Assembly: GCF_029784165.1 (NCBI RefSeq)
Contig: NC_073696.1
Coordinates: 187,960,498 to 188,024,497 of the forward strand
Source of the DNA: Wyeomyia smithii
Lineage: Eukaryota; Arthropoda; Insecta; Diptera; Culicidae
Direction of reading: 5' to 3'
DNA: 64,000 nucleotides
Part shown: positions 22,502-32,716 of the stretch, piece after piece
Position numbering within the stretch: position 1 is the stretch's first letter
Layout of the letters: each line of letters begins with the position of its first letter
Translations under genes and position numbers: made by a program
Notes under the pieces: model-generated
The model's input: only the letters and a program-made list of their open reading frames with translations
What the model was told of the DNA's origin: nothing
Database searches by the model: none

Positions 22502-23700
22502 TTATCGTTAATGCCAATAAAATAACGATAAAATCGATGCTTGGAATTTATCGAAACATAATAAGACCACTACTTGCAGCTCTATTCAAGCAAATGCGGT
22601 GCTTTGCCCACCGGTGTGAGAGTAGTTGTTTTCGCAAGTGAAAGATATTCTCCTATACACTAGCGCCTCTCCGAGGAGAAATGACAAGCCTAAGGAAACC
22701 TTCAAAATTGAAGACTTTTCTAGCTATATTGATGGTCCATTGGTAGCATTATAACAGCGATGTTGATCGTCCATTGGCAGCGTTGTAATATTTCCTCGTT
22801 TGTGCAGAACTGGATTTGGAGCTCTGCTGGTTTAAAATATAAATAGTGGGATGCGTTCCAAATTTGTATGTGATCGCGTAAAAAAAGACATTTTTGAGCT
22901 GCGAGTATCAGGAGGAAAGTTTTAAAATGTTTGAACCTCGTTGAATATGATAGAGGTCAATCTGGAGACCAAAATTCAGGTCAATCTGGACCACCGAAAA
23001 TTGTGAAAACGGATATATGATTACCATTAGCCTAAAACGGAAAACGTTATTGAAATGAGGTCGATATCTTGTACTGTTTTTGAGTAATTAAGAAAAGCAA
23101 CTCGCGTGAAAAAACCGTGTAAAAAAGATCTTACTGTATAAAGATCAGCTTCCTACCCCGAAGTCTTGTATCTCTACCGGGACCAATATGTGTGACAACG
23201 CTAGAGAAAATCTCAGCACGCTGCTCCAGATCGCTTGTGCTCTACCGAAGCAAGTCAACGTGACGATAGGGGGAAAACCTTGTAACCAAAGATGTCACCT
23301 TTTGCTGCCGCATCCTTAATTAAAATGAATCGAACTTTCTGCACATCATATTTCATGTCAAGGTGCTGTAAGAAAAATATCTCTGAGTTTTGAGAATCCA
23401 CTGAAATGAGCTAACATGCTAAGAGGACGAAGCCACTCACAATATCGCGAAAGAAAGCGGTGTTACGCTGCGCAGGAATATGACTAAAGACCAGCTTATA
23501 TTCGAAACGCGCGCCAAGGAATAAGAACGAAGCTTCAATTTCAAAAAATAAAATTCCTAACTCTGTTTTTTTAACAAACATGGTACTCATGAGAGTTGTG
23601 CAGAACTGTATTTAGAGTTCCCACTGCTCTAAAATATGTCTAAACATCAGCTCTGTGAACCAATGTCTTATATTTCTACCGGCACCAGTGTATGTAACGA
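22502..23700. other. Non-coding stretch with a dispersed repeat pair
   Basis: The segment at about 23125-23270 (ATCAGCTTCCTACCCCGAAG, then CTACCGGGACCAATATGTG) has a second, diverged copy at 23640-23700. That copy continues at 42843-42900 beyond the hAT nest. An ACGCGG-MITE-like end (GTGTAAAAAAGATCTTACTG) lies at 23119-23138. No coding sequence recognised. Confidence 0.5.
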
Positions 23701-23885
23701 CATGGGCGGACGAAGGCTGATTTGAGCTGCAGGCGAAGACTGATTTTGCCGCCCCCCCTTCAAGTTTTTATTTTATATGAAACGCATTTTCTATAGACTC
23801 GAAAATTTGATTAGACAGCATGTGTTGTGTTAACAATTCAAAAATGAACATTTCATTTCATTTTTTTTATCGTTTCCGACATATC

Positions 23886-24003
23886 AATTTCTTAAAGCAC
23901 CTGTCTTTCTATCGATATTATCGCCAAGCCACACAAACGTTCTTGCGACATGGTCGATCGTAGTTACGTCTTTATAAGTTCTAATTTTGAGAAACTTCTC
24001 TCG
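23886..24003 (-). pseudogene. hAT transposase C-terminal dimerisation fragment
   Basis: Read on the minus strand this gives GERSFSKLELIKT, an in-frame stop, then LRSTMSQERLCGLAIISIE. This is the conserved hAT C-terminal dimerisation block found in ZMYM1-like and similar hAT transposases. The stop sits where an aromatic residue is usual. It is separated from the upstream transposase part (41.4-42.2 kb) by the inserted RTE copy, whose target duplication lies just before GERSF. It would be inactive even without the insertion. Confidence 0.8.
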
Positions 24004-24264
24004 CCACTTGTTACTTACTTAATTTACTTTTAAGGCGACAGACCGATTATCAATCCAGTGCCGAATCCAGATACGTCGCCATGTCACTCGGTCTTGGGCT
24101 GCTATACTCCAATCGCCCCTAACACCTATTTCGCGTGCATTCTCATCGACAGCTCACATCCAACGAGTGCGGGGTCTACTCCGAAGTCGACGACCTCTAT
24201 CGGGATTCCTGCTAAATATAGCCTTCGCTTGACGCTCATCCGGCATTCTCGCTACATGCCCAGC

Positions 24265-24723
24265 CTACTGAAGCCTGCCGTGTTTTATCCGCTTGACTAT
24301 ATCCGCCGATTTGTATGCCTGGTACACTTCATGGTTCATGCGTCTGCGCCAAACACCATTTTCTAGTTTGCCGCCAAGGTTTGAAAAAAAAACCCTACGC
24401 TCAAAAACACCAAGAGCTCGCCGATCAGCCTCTTTCAGCGTCCATGATTCATGGCCGTAGAGAGCCACCGGAAGAATCAGTGTCTTATAGAGTGCAAGCT
24501 TAGTTCGGATTTGCAGACTGCGGGACCTTAGCTGGTTACGTAATCCGTAAAAGGCCCTGTTTGCGGCTGCTATCCGCCTCTTAATCCCACGGCTAACCTC
24601 GTTGTCACATGTCACTAATGTTCCCAGGTAAATAAATTCGTCGACTACTTCAAATGTTTCCCCATCTAGCACCACCGCAGCACCAACCTCCAACGGACAA
24701 CCACGCACTCTGCCAGCCACCAT
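24265..24723 (-). pseudogene. RTE ORF2 C-terminal part
   Basis: A 152-codon open frame carrying the thumb and tail of RTE ORF2. In order: VLDGETFEVVDEFIYLGTLV, CDNEVSRGIKRRIAAANRAF, YGLRNQLRSRSLQ, LYKTLILPVALYGHESWTLK, then NGVWRRRMNHE. A stop follows DIVKRIKHGRLQ, where related copies read on with AGHVARMPD, so the tail is lost by a nonsense change. This is the 3' part of the LINE cut by the BEL insertion at 24787. Confidence 0.75.
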
Positions 24724-24786
24724 GTATTTCGTTTAGGCAGAGTTTATGACAAGCCCTAATCTCTCAGCTTCTCGCCTGAGAGGTCC

Positions 24787-25468
24787 TGTTGGGTACAGAT
24801 CCGTTACCTTCCGTTAATTCTTCGATAGCGTTGAGGGTCTCCAACCCAACACTCGTAGGAATGTCTTCGGTGGAAGACGCGGAAAATCCAGTTTGAGCGA
24901 GATCCAAAGTTCCATCCAGAGAATGTCCAATAAAACCACCAAACGCGCGTTATTTTATCACTACACCTTTATTATTTTGAGTTAGCTTCTAGGAAAATGC
25001 ATGCCTTTTAATTAGATTTAAGAACACTTTATTTTAAGGAAACTACTGCATGCTTATTTTAATTTTATTCTTAAGTTTAGATTGATACACTAATTTAATA
25101 ATTTTTCAGCAATCCGTTCTGCTGGCAAGGTGGAATGCGACTCTCCTCAGATTTTTATTCGATCAGATTTATAGGTACAACAGCAGCTAAATGCTTCTCC
25201 GGCGATGTTTTCCGATCGTCGATTTTGGAGTTAAGAGTATCGGAATGATCTCTTATCAGCTCCCATCCTCTCCTATCAGCGAGCGTTATCACTCCCACGG
25301 GCGTCTAGCAGTTGATGATGATGATCGTGTTGCGATGACTCTCCTGTGGCCTGGCTGGGATGATAATCGGCTGCTTCGTTCTCGCGTACGGTTTCGGATG
25401 AGAGTTTGTGATATCTCTAAATTTGTCATCAGGGTTGAAGTTATGGGTGGCGTTACTACTCCCGAACA
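24787..25468 (-). repeat. BEL LTR 1 (3' LTR of the left unit)
   Basis: 682 bp, with TG...CA ends (TGTTGGG...CCCGAACA on the plus strand). It differs from LTR 2 at ten positions in its first 390 bp, including four within 24911-24918, and from LTR 3 at twelve positions in total. On the minus strand a purine-rich stretch (GGGTGGGTGAGGATG) directly precedes it, the expected place of the polypurine tract. Confidence 0.95.
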
Positions 25469-25542
25469 TCCTCACCCACCCAGAAATTCCAGCAATTTCT
25501 GTAAATAAAAGAAAAACCTCTTCGACGGGATGGGAAAGGGAA

Positions 25543-28500
25543 TCAGGATTGATGACTGTCGGCTGTTGCGTCTTGAAGCTCGGTGTTGTCCGCAATTGGT
25601 AAAATGCAGATCTTCTCTACTGGGCGCATTAGGGTTCCACTGGCGGTTTTCAATGTAACCACCCTTACCGTACCATCACCGCCAGGATGAACTTGAATTA
25701 TCCTTCCCATTTTCCACCGCATAGGGGGTTGATTATCATCTTGAATGAGGACTAATTGACCTATGCCGATCGTAACAGCTGGTTTCCAACGCTTAGTTCT
25801 CCCCTGTAGTTGACATAAAAATTCTCTGCGCCACCTCCTCCAGAAATCTTGCAATTTTCGCTGCATTAACTGCCAGTGATTTAATCGGTTGGTTGGTAGA
25901 TCCTCCAAATTCGGTTCTGGTAATGCTTGGAGTGATTCTCCTACCAGAAAATGTGCAGGCGTTGAAGGTTGCAGATCGTTGGGATCATCGAACATGGGGG
26001 TGAGAGGGCAAGAATTAAGGCATGCTTCCACCTGAGGTAATAGCGTCGTCATATCTTCAGGCGACACGGGATTCTCTCCAACCACCTTTAATAAGTGGGT
26101 TTTAGCTGAACGAACTGCTGCTTCCCACAAGCCTCCAAAGTGGGGTGCACTAGGTGGGTTAAAGTGCCACTGAATTCCCTCCTCTGCCAGTTCTTTGGAA
26201 ACGATGTCGTGATGCTTGCTGTTCCGAAGCAGTTTTAGAAAATCCTGCAGTTTATTTCGTGCTCCGACAAAGTTGGTGCCGTTGTCGGAAAACATTTCTG
26301 CGCATCGGCCTCTTCTCGATACAAATCGTCGCAGGGCTTGTAAGAACTTATCGGTTGACAAGTCTGTGACGAGTTCTAGGTGCACGGCCTTGGTACACAT
26401 GCAAACAAAAATTGCCACATAGGCTTTTACTACTGGACGTCTCGGAGCGGGTCTGACGTAAATGGGCCCAAAGTAGTCCACACCTGTTCGCAAAAATGGA
26501 CGAGAGACGGTAACTCGTGCTGTTGGTAAATCCCCCATCATTTGCTGAACTGTGGTGGGTTTAGTCCGATAGCAGGTCATACAGCGGTGTATGATATGTC
26601 TCACTACACTCCTTCCTCCTAATGGCCAAAATTTAAGTCTAACAACGCTTAATAGCAATTGAGGCCCAGCGTGCAAAAGGCGTTCATGGTAATATCGTAA
26701 AAGCAGACGCGTGAAGTAATGGCTGGCTGGTAGAACTACTGGGTGCTTTACGTTCTCTGATTCTAATGCGTGCTTAAGACGCCCTCCCAAGCGGATTACC
26801 TGATTCTCCGACAGGTATGGATTAAACCATCGTAATGGTGACCTTATGGAAACCGCTTCCTTTTTCATTAATGCCTTACGCTCCTCAGCAAATACCTCCT
26901 GTTGGACTAAACTGATCAGTGCGGTTTCCGCTTCCTTTAGTTCTTTGGTAGATAAGAAAGAGGCATCCTTCTTTTTCTTCGTGCGCAGAAGCCGTTTCAA
27001 TCGCAACCAGTAAGCTGTTCGACGAATTAGGTCTGTGTACGACGAGAAGCGGGTTAGGTATGCGTTATTGAACTCGGTGATCGATGAAACCGTTCCGGCA
27101 TATACGGTGCGACGTTTTTCCTCTGCTTCTTCTTCTGCTGCCAGTGAAGTTTCTGGAAAACGTGGCCATTCATCCTTTTCCTTCGCCAACCACTGCGGTC
27201 CCTGCCACCAAAATCGATTGTGTACGATGTCCTCCGGCGCAATCCCTCTGGAAATCAGATCGGCCGGGTTATGGATTCCAGGAACATGGTTCCACTGGGA
27301 AATCTCGGTAAGCGATTGAATTGTTGCCACCCGATTGGCCACGTAAGTGGTCCATGTAGCTGGAGTTGCTCGTATCCAACGCAGGACGCAGGTGGAGTCC
27401 GTCCAAAAGTATACTGGTGCAGTAAATTTTATTGACCGAGAAACCTTCTCGAACAACTGGGCAGCGAGACGAGCTCCGCATAATTCCAGCCTAGGAATGG
27501 TTTGCACTTGTAAAGGTGCAACCCGTGATTTGGAGGTTAGTAATCGTACCCATACCTCTCCGTTTGAGTTCCAACTCTTCACGTAGAGACACGCGCCGTA
27601 CGCTTTCTTCGAAGCGTCTGAAAAGCAGTGAAATTGAATAGACACTGCCTTGGGAATTACTACACATCGCTCGATGCGAATGGTATTAAGCAGAGACAGT
27701 CGTTGGTGGTACTTGATCCAAACCTCACCCACCGTTGAGGGTAGTGACTGATCCCAATTCAGTCTTTGACCGTTTTCATCACGAAGTGTCCACAACAGCT
27801 GCATATAAATTTTTGCCGAAGTTATTGCCGCTCCCAGCAGACCCAAAGGGTCAAATAGTGTAGCAATGACCGACAGAATTTTTCGCTTTGTAAGCGGTAC
27901 GCTAGGGTTGAGAATTGGAATCTTAAATTGAAATTTAAGCGTGTCGGTAACTGGCATCCAAGTCAACCCCAAAGTTTCTATCGAAGGATCGGGATCCAAA
28001 TTGATCTTTTCCGATGACTGGATTGCTAGCTCCTCTTTTGGAATCCCACTCAATGCATCAGAGCAGTTTGATACCCATTTTCGTAACCTAAACCCTCCTT
28101 TCTTCGTCATCGAATTTAGTTGAACCCGCAAAGTTCGTGCCGATTCCGGATCATCCGACCCTGTTATTACATCGTCCATGTATGTATCCTCCATAATAGC
28201 CCTTGCAGCGAACGGAAAATTATCCTCCTCGTCTACCGCCAGTTGTTTCAGCGTCCTGGTCGCCAAGAATGGTGCAGGTTTGGTACCGTACGTCACGGTA
28301 TTCAGTTCGTAGGTGTCAATATCATGAATTGGAGACGAGCGCCACAGGATACATTGCAATGGGCGGTCTTCCTGACACACCTTAATTTTACGGAACATTT
28401 TTTCCACGTCGGACACCAGCATTATTTGCTTCGTTCGACTACGAAGTATTATGGATCGGAGATCTTCTTGGATCACTGGCCCCACCAGTAACAAATCGTT

Positions 28501-29226
28501 CAACGACTCCCCAGAAGTCGTTTTACAGGAAGCGTCAAAGACCACTCGAACCTTGGTGGTGGTGCTGGACTCCTTGACCACCGGATGATGAGGTAGGTAG
28601 CATCGCTTAATTGTCTCCACCTCAGCCTCTTCGACCTTCCGCATATGCCCGAGCTGCAAGTATTCCTGCATGAAGTTTGTGTATTGTTCGTGTAGTGACT
28701 CGTCTCTGGCCAATCTACGCTCCGTCCCTTGAAGCCGCCGAAATGCGATGTCCCGTGACTCGCCTAACCTTGAGAGAATGGCTTCATCCTTTGGTAAGGA
28801 GACGGTGTATCTACCGTCAGGGTTACGTTTGACCGTTTGCGAAAACAGCTCTTCGCAGCGCTTTTCCTCCAATGAAAGAGCCTTACCAGACTCTATTTCC
28901 TCGCAAGACCAAAACCGGGTGATTAATTTGTCCAAACTATCCACCGCTGAAAGATTGCATTTGATTTGAAGAGACTGTGTTTGATGTGTATGCCCGCCGC
29001 AGGCAACCCAACCGAAAACGGATTCACTGAGTGTTGGCATATGTTGTCCCAGAGAAATCCTTCTACCAGTCTCGAAGAAATCGAAGAAGGCCTCTATGCC
29101 CAGTACCAAGTCCACCGCTTTAGACTCGAAAAATGTCGGATCCGCCAATTGCACTCCGTTCGGAATCTCCCACCGCTCCGTGTTTATGTTGCTGGTAGGA
29201 AGATTCACCGTAACCTTCGGAAGCAC
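25543..29226 (-). CDS. pol: BEL/Pao Pol: RT, RNase H and integrase (left copy)
   Basis: A 1227-residue open frame encoding the enzymes that copy and integrate the element. Residues 1-80 are the end of the DUF1758-type protease domain. RT spans roughly 205-400, with FDAS at 230-233, DVEK at 273-276 and the catalytic YMDD at 349-352. RNase H has candidate acidic residues D537, E581, D610 and D656. The integrase zinc site is H847, H852, C882, C885; its catalytic triad is D917, D981 and E1035. A basic DUF5641-like tail covers 1105-1210. The first Met is not a true start: a stop lies just upstream, and related elements read through from the protease. The enzyme core looks intact. Confidence 0.9.
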   Translation of the reverse strand: MLPKVTVNLPTSNINTERWEIPNGVQLADPTFFESKAVDLVLGIEAFFDFFETGRRISLGQHMPTLSESVFGWVACGGHTHQTQSLQIKCNLSAVDSLDKLITRFWSCEEIESGKALSLEEKRCEELFSQTVKRNPDGRYTVSLPKDEAILSRLGESRDIAFRRLQGTERRLARDESLHEQYTNFMQEYLQLGHMRKVEEAEVETIKRCYLPHHPVVKESSTTTKVRVVFDASCKTTSGESLNDLLLVGPVIQEDLRSIILRSRTKQIMLVSDVEKMFRKIKVCQEDRPLQCILWRSSPIHDIDTYELNTVTYGTKPAPFLATRTLKQLAVDEEDNFPFAARAIMEDTYMDDVITGSDDPESARTLRVQLNSMTKKGGFRLRKWVSNCSDALSGIPKEELAIQSSEKINLDPDPSIETLGLTWMPVTDTLKFQFKIPILNPSVPLTKRKILSVIATLFDPLGLLGAAITSAKIYMQLLWTLRDENGQRLNWDQSLPSTVGEVWIKYHQRLSLLNTIRIERCVVIPKAVSIQFHCFSDASKKAYGACLYVKSWNSNGEVWVRLLTSKSRVAPLQVQTIPRLELCGARLAAQLFEKVSRSIKFTAPVYFWTDSTCVLRWIRATPATWTTYVANRVATIQSLTEISQWNHVPGIHNPADLISRGIAPEDIVHNRFWWQGPQWLAKEKDEWPRFPETSLAAEEEAEEKRRTVYAGTVSSITEFNNAYLTRFSSYTDLIRRTAYWLRLKRLLRTKKKKDASFLSTKELKEAETALISLVQQEVFAEERKALMKKEAVSIRSPLRWFNPYLSENQVIRLGGRLKHALESENVKHPVVLPASHYFTRLLLRYYHERLLHAGPQLLLSVVRLKFWPLGGRSVVRHIIHRCMTCYRTKPTTVQQMMGDLPTARVTVSRPFLRTGVDYFGPIYVRPAPRRPVVKAYVAIFVCMCTKAVHLELVTDLSTDKFLQALRRFVSRRGRCAEMFSDNGTNFVGARNKLQDFLKLLRNSKHHDIVSKELAEEGIQWHFNPPSAPHFGGLWEAAVRSAKTHLLKVVGENPVSPEDMTTLLPQVEACLNSCPLTPMFDDPNDLQPSTPAHFLVGESLQALPEPNLEDLPTNRLNHWQLMQRKLQDFWRRWRREFLCQLQGRTKRWKPAVTIGIGQLVLIQDDNQPPMRWKMGRIIQVHPGGDGTVRVVTLKTASGTLMRPVEKICILPIADNTELQDATADSHQS

Positions 29227-29229
29227 TTA

Positions 29230-29440
29230 AAAGCTTAATTCCCTTGAAAATGATAATATACGGGAGCGTATCGTAGCTCGAATTTTTTGCTTAACCTTGG
29301 TTGTCGTATGTCCAATGCCAAGGACTGAGACTTCCATTCGAATGCGGCTCACCTTAAGCCTTTGACTCAATCGTTCAGTGACGAAGTTGCTTTCCGATCC
29401 TATCCTAGTAAAGCGCGGGCAAGATACCGGTTACCATCCA
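29230..29440 (-). pseudogene. BEL protease region, broken (left copy)
   Basis: The minus-strand frame reads GSESNFVTERLSQRLKV and onward to a stop directly before Pol. This is the part of the DUF1758 (A16-type) protease just after the active-site aspartate. The active-site stretch itself is disrupted by imperfect short tandem copies of ACCGGTTACCA at 29428-29460. These, plus the stop next to Pol, break the gag-to-pol frame. The same damage is in the right copy at 36404-36614. Confidence 0.65.
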
Positions 29441-29444
29441 CCGG

Positions 29445-29783
29445 TTACCACCGGTTATCATCCTCGATTATGACGACAGCTGTAGCTAACAGAACCTTAG
29501 CAGAATATTGATGTTCTGCACCCAAAACGAACACGTTTGTGGCAGCCAGGTTTGCCACTTGAGATGACTCGTTCTGCATAGCTGGCTTGTCAGCACGAGA
29601 AGCAGCTGAAACCTTTGCATCACGATTCCTTTCCGGTTTGAAACAGACCAATGTGTGGTGGCGACTCTTGCAATTACGGCAAGAATATTTGGATTGGCAA
29701 TCTTTGGCCATGCGACCTGCCCTGAAGCAGTTTCGGCATAACGAGTTAGAATTCAGTAAAGCATCTCTGTCGGCCACATTCAT
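29445..29783 (-). CDS. gag: BEL Gag zinc-knuckle part (left copy)
   Basis: A 112-residue open frame with two cysteine-rich knuckles near the start: C16-x2-C19-x9-C29 and C35-x2-C38-x4-H43-x3-C47. These match the nucleic-acid-binding knuckles at the end of BEL/Pao Gag, which package the RNA. The first Met is probably internal to a longer frame that joined the N-terminal Gag at 29982-30839. That junction is now broken. The frame runs into the damaged protease. Confidence 0.75.
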   Translation of the reverse strand: MNVADRDALLNSNSLCRNCFRAGRMAKDCQSKYSCRNCKSRHHTLVCFKPERNRDAKVSAASRADKPAMQNESSQVANLAATNVFVLGAEHQYSAKVLLATAVVIIEDDNRW

Positions 29784-29981
29784 GTGTTGGAAAGTATTAC
29801 ATTGGTAGAGAGGGTGGTTCGACGAGCAAGCTACTCAGCGTCCTCCAGACACTTGAGATGAATTGCAGGTTGCCCTGCTCATCAACGCTCATTGTTTTTG
29901 CTGCGGTTGGTGCTGCTGAATTGCTGCAAAACCTGTATTTTACGGTGTAGGAAATCAAGCAGGTCTACCAAAGAATCCTTC

Positions 29982-30839
29982 TCACGTGATGCCGACATCT
30001 CCTCCCCCCCTCCGAGTAACGGGATCGAGCCGTACCGTAAGGATATTAACAAGTAAAAGGTCCTTGAAATCGGCTAATTGCACCACCTGATCGAGAGTCT
30101 GTATAATTCTCTCGAACCCTTCCACCAGGGCATTCAGCTCCATTGCGGATTCCTTGGAGAGCATTGGCAGCTTGAACAACGAGATAACCTGCCGCTTCTT
30201 TAACAATTTGCTGTTGTTATACCGTTTTAACAACAAATCCCACGCCACCTGATAATTGGCTTTTGTAATCTGTAACGGATCGATCAGGCTCTTGGGTTCT
30301 CCTTGCAAACACCCCTTCAAATAATGAAATTTTTCCACCTCGGGTAGGTACTCCTTCCAGTGAATAAGTGAGCTGAAAAGATCCCGAAAGCTTAACCATT
30401 CGTCAATGTTTCCATTGAATGTCTGCAGTTGGATTTGTGGTAAGCGAACATGGTCGGTGCCATTCCGCATCGACGAATCTCCAGCACTGCTAGATTGCTC
30501 AAGAACTTGAGACGCCTGCAATTCTCTAGTTTTATCCATTAGGAAAGATTTGGCTTCGTAGTAGCGGTCACTAAACTCCATTCGCTCCTTTTCAAACGCG
30601 TTTCCTTCAGCATCGTAGTCATCGTGGGAAAATATTTCGACTAAGGTGCCACTAAACGCTTCCCAAAGCTCGTCCAACTTACCCAAGCGTATTTGGACCT
30701 CGGTTATTGTGTTGGACTCCTTAAACTTTTGCACAAATTGCCAAATATCGTTGAAGGAGAGCTGTATTCCCTTCAACCTGGCAGTTAGTGCTCTCATAGC
30801 TGGTGACTTCTTGACCGTGGTTGTTGCAGGGGTAGCCAT
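29982..30839 (-). CDS. gag: BEL Gag N-terminal part (left copy)
   Basis: A 285-residue open frame beginning MATPATTTVKKSPAMRALTA. Residues 133-248 form the DUF1759 gag domain of BEL/Pao elements: LPQIQLQTFNG, EWLSFRDLFSSLIH, FHYLKGCLQGEP, then the AWDLLLKRYNN helix. The ATG is well placed after a leader of about 1.1 kb. The frame ends early in GGGDVGIT at a C/G homopolymer (29999-30008), which looks like an indel that uncouples it from the zinc knuckles. The right copy shares the lesion exactly. Confidence 0.85.
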   Translation of the reverse strand: MATPATTTVKKSPAMRALTARLKGIQLSFNDIWQFVQKFKESNTITEVQIRLGKLDELWEAFSGTLVEIFSHDDYDAEGNAFEKERMEFSDRYYEAKSFLMDKTRELQASQVLEQSSSAGDSSMRNGTDHVRLPQIQLQTFNGNIDEWLSFRDLFSSLIHWKEYLPEVEKFHYLKGCLQGEPKSLIDPLQITKANYQVAWDLLLKRYNNSKLLKKRQVISLFKLPMLSKESAMELNALVEGFERIIQTLDQVVQLADFKDLLLVNILTVRLDPVTRRGGGDVGIT

Positions 30840-31960
30840 TGTGTTGCCTCACACCGAACAATGAGTTGAGAAAAGAGGTATACCGCAAGCGAGCCTAGCT
30901 TCGCCAGGCATATACTGCATAAATTTACCCGAGAAAACTACAGGTGACGCTCCCAATAAAACACTAGTAGAAGAAGGTATAATTGATATTTTGACGTCAC
31001 GGCAAATTATCCAAATGCAGCAATGACTCGGTCGACAAAGGAATCGAAGAGAAAAGAGTGGTGTAATATCCAAAAACCTTGGCTTCGGCCGGGCATATAC
31101 TGTGGCAACTCACCCAGAGAAACCAGCAGCTGAGCTATCATCCCGGCGAAGTCCAACTTTCGCAATCATAATTATGTTCAGCCTAACAGGCTTGAGGGCT
31201 CAGAGGTTTTGTGGCCACATTGAAGAGGAAATATTTCCAATCAAAATTGTGCATTTCTGTAATCCTAGCTTCGGTAGTATACTAAAATTTTCACTCACCC
31301 AGGAAAACAGCTAACCGCACTACCTCTTCAGGCCAGAATGTCGTAGCAAAGCAAATTACCTATTCGCTTGCCTCTGTCAGCACCAATGGAAAAAGGTGCT
31401 CCAGCGCAGCGTGGGGATGAGAATGGCGTCAAAATCCAAGTCGCGTACACCGAATCAGCATTAAACCGCCTCCGAAACAGTAGGAAACAAGTCGCCAGTT
31501 TCAAGACAGAAGTATTGTATAGCGTTAGTATTTAGCAAGATCGCTTCGACTGGACATACACTGAACTTTCTTAATTTACCTATGAAAAAAATCGTTGCGC
31601 CTGTCCAGCGGTCCAGTAAGCCAAATAAATTGAACGGTCTCAAAAAAAAAACTCCAATAGGCGTTGCTCTAATGTCCCAGCATGCGAGATTCCAGCAACC
31701 AATCCGTTTGTCAAACCAGTATGACAATAGTAAAAGCGCGATGGCGATCAAATCTCAAGCCACGCTAAGTCCAAAGATGGCAAAGTCCAGCTTCCAATTG
31801 TTGCGAAGCGCGATGGTGAATTTTAATAAAGGTGTAGAATCGCGATGGCGGAAAGTAGCGCCAATCCAAGCGTCCAAAGTCAGCCCAATGCCAACTGCCA
31901 ACTGCAACCGAGTTTCCGAAGCACGCGGATGGTCCCACCATCCGGTTCGAAGGACCAAAA
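30840..31960 (-). promoter_or_regulatory. BEL leader and candidate primer-binding site (left unit)
   Basis: About 1.1 kb lies between the 5' LTR and gag. It includes three imperfect direct repeats around 30890-30950, 31076-31140 and 31260-31320 (shared words GGCATATACTG, TTCGGC and CACCCAGAGAAA). Four bases after the LTR the minus strand reads TGGTCCTTCGAACCGGA, starting with the TGG expected of a primer-binding site; I could not assign the tRNA. Open frames here have no recognisable domain. Confidence 0.55.
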
Positions 31961-32642
31961 TGTTGGGTACAGATCCGTTACCTTCCGTTAATTCTTCGAT
32001 AGCGTTGAGGGTCTCCAACCCAACACTCGTAGGAATGGCTTCGGTGGAAGACGCGGAAAATCCAGTTTGAGCGAGATCCAAAGTCCCACTCGGAGAATGT
32101 CCAATAAAACCACCAAACGCGCGTTATTATATCACTACACCTTTATTATTTTAAGTTAGCTTCTAGGAAAATGCATGCCTTTTAATTAGATTTAAGAACC
32201 CTTTATTTTAAGGAAACTACTGCATGCTTATTTTAATTTTATTCTTAAGTTTAGATTAATACACTAATTTAATAATTTTTCAGCAATCCGTTCTGCTGGC
32301 AAGGTGGAATGCGACTCTCCTCAGATTTTTATTCGATCAGATTTATAAGTACAACAGCAGCTAAATGCTTCTCCGGCGATGTTTTCCGATCGTCGATTTT
32401 GGAGTTAAGAGTATCGGAATGATCTCTTATCAGCTCCCATCCTCTCCTATCAGCGAGCGTTATCACTCCCACGGGCGTCTAGCAGTTGATGATGATGATC
32501 GTGTTGCGATGACTCTCCTGTGGCCTGGCTGGGATGATAATCGGCTGCTTCGTTCTCGCGTACGGTTTCGGATGAGAGTTTGTGATATCTCTAAATTTGT
32601 CATCAGGGTTGAAGTTATGGGTGGCGTTACTACTCCCGAACA
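31961..32642 (-). repeat. BEL LTR 2 (middle, shared LTR)
   Basis: 682 bp, serving as 5' LTR of the left unit and 3' LTR of the right unit. It matches LTR 3 at all ten left-hand sites that separate LTR 1 from LTR 3 (32038 to 32348). It matches LTR 1 at the two right-hand sites that separate them (near 32433). So it is a junction between the two outer LTRs. Confidence 0.95.
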
Positions 32643-32716
32643 TCCTCACCCACCCAGAAATTCCAGCAATTTCTGTAAATAAAAGAAAAACCTCTTCGAC
32701 GGGATGGGAAAGGGAA

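Noticed and set aside
26216..29238. Several 60-120-codon frames on the plus strand within both BEL pol regions
   Set aside because: They lie antisense to an open, motif-rich 1227-codon frame and repeat exactly at +7174; they are shadows.
31461..32081. Open frames of 96-162 codons in the BEL leader (and at 38635-39255)
   Set aside because: No domain or motif. They lie in the region between LTR and gag or run into the LTR, and are built from the internal leader repeats.
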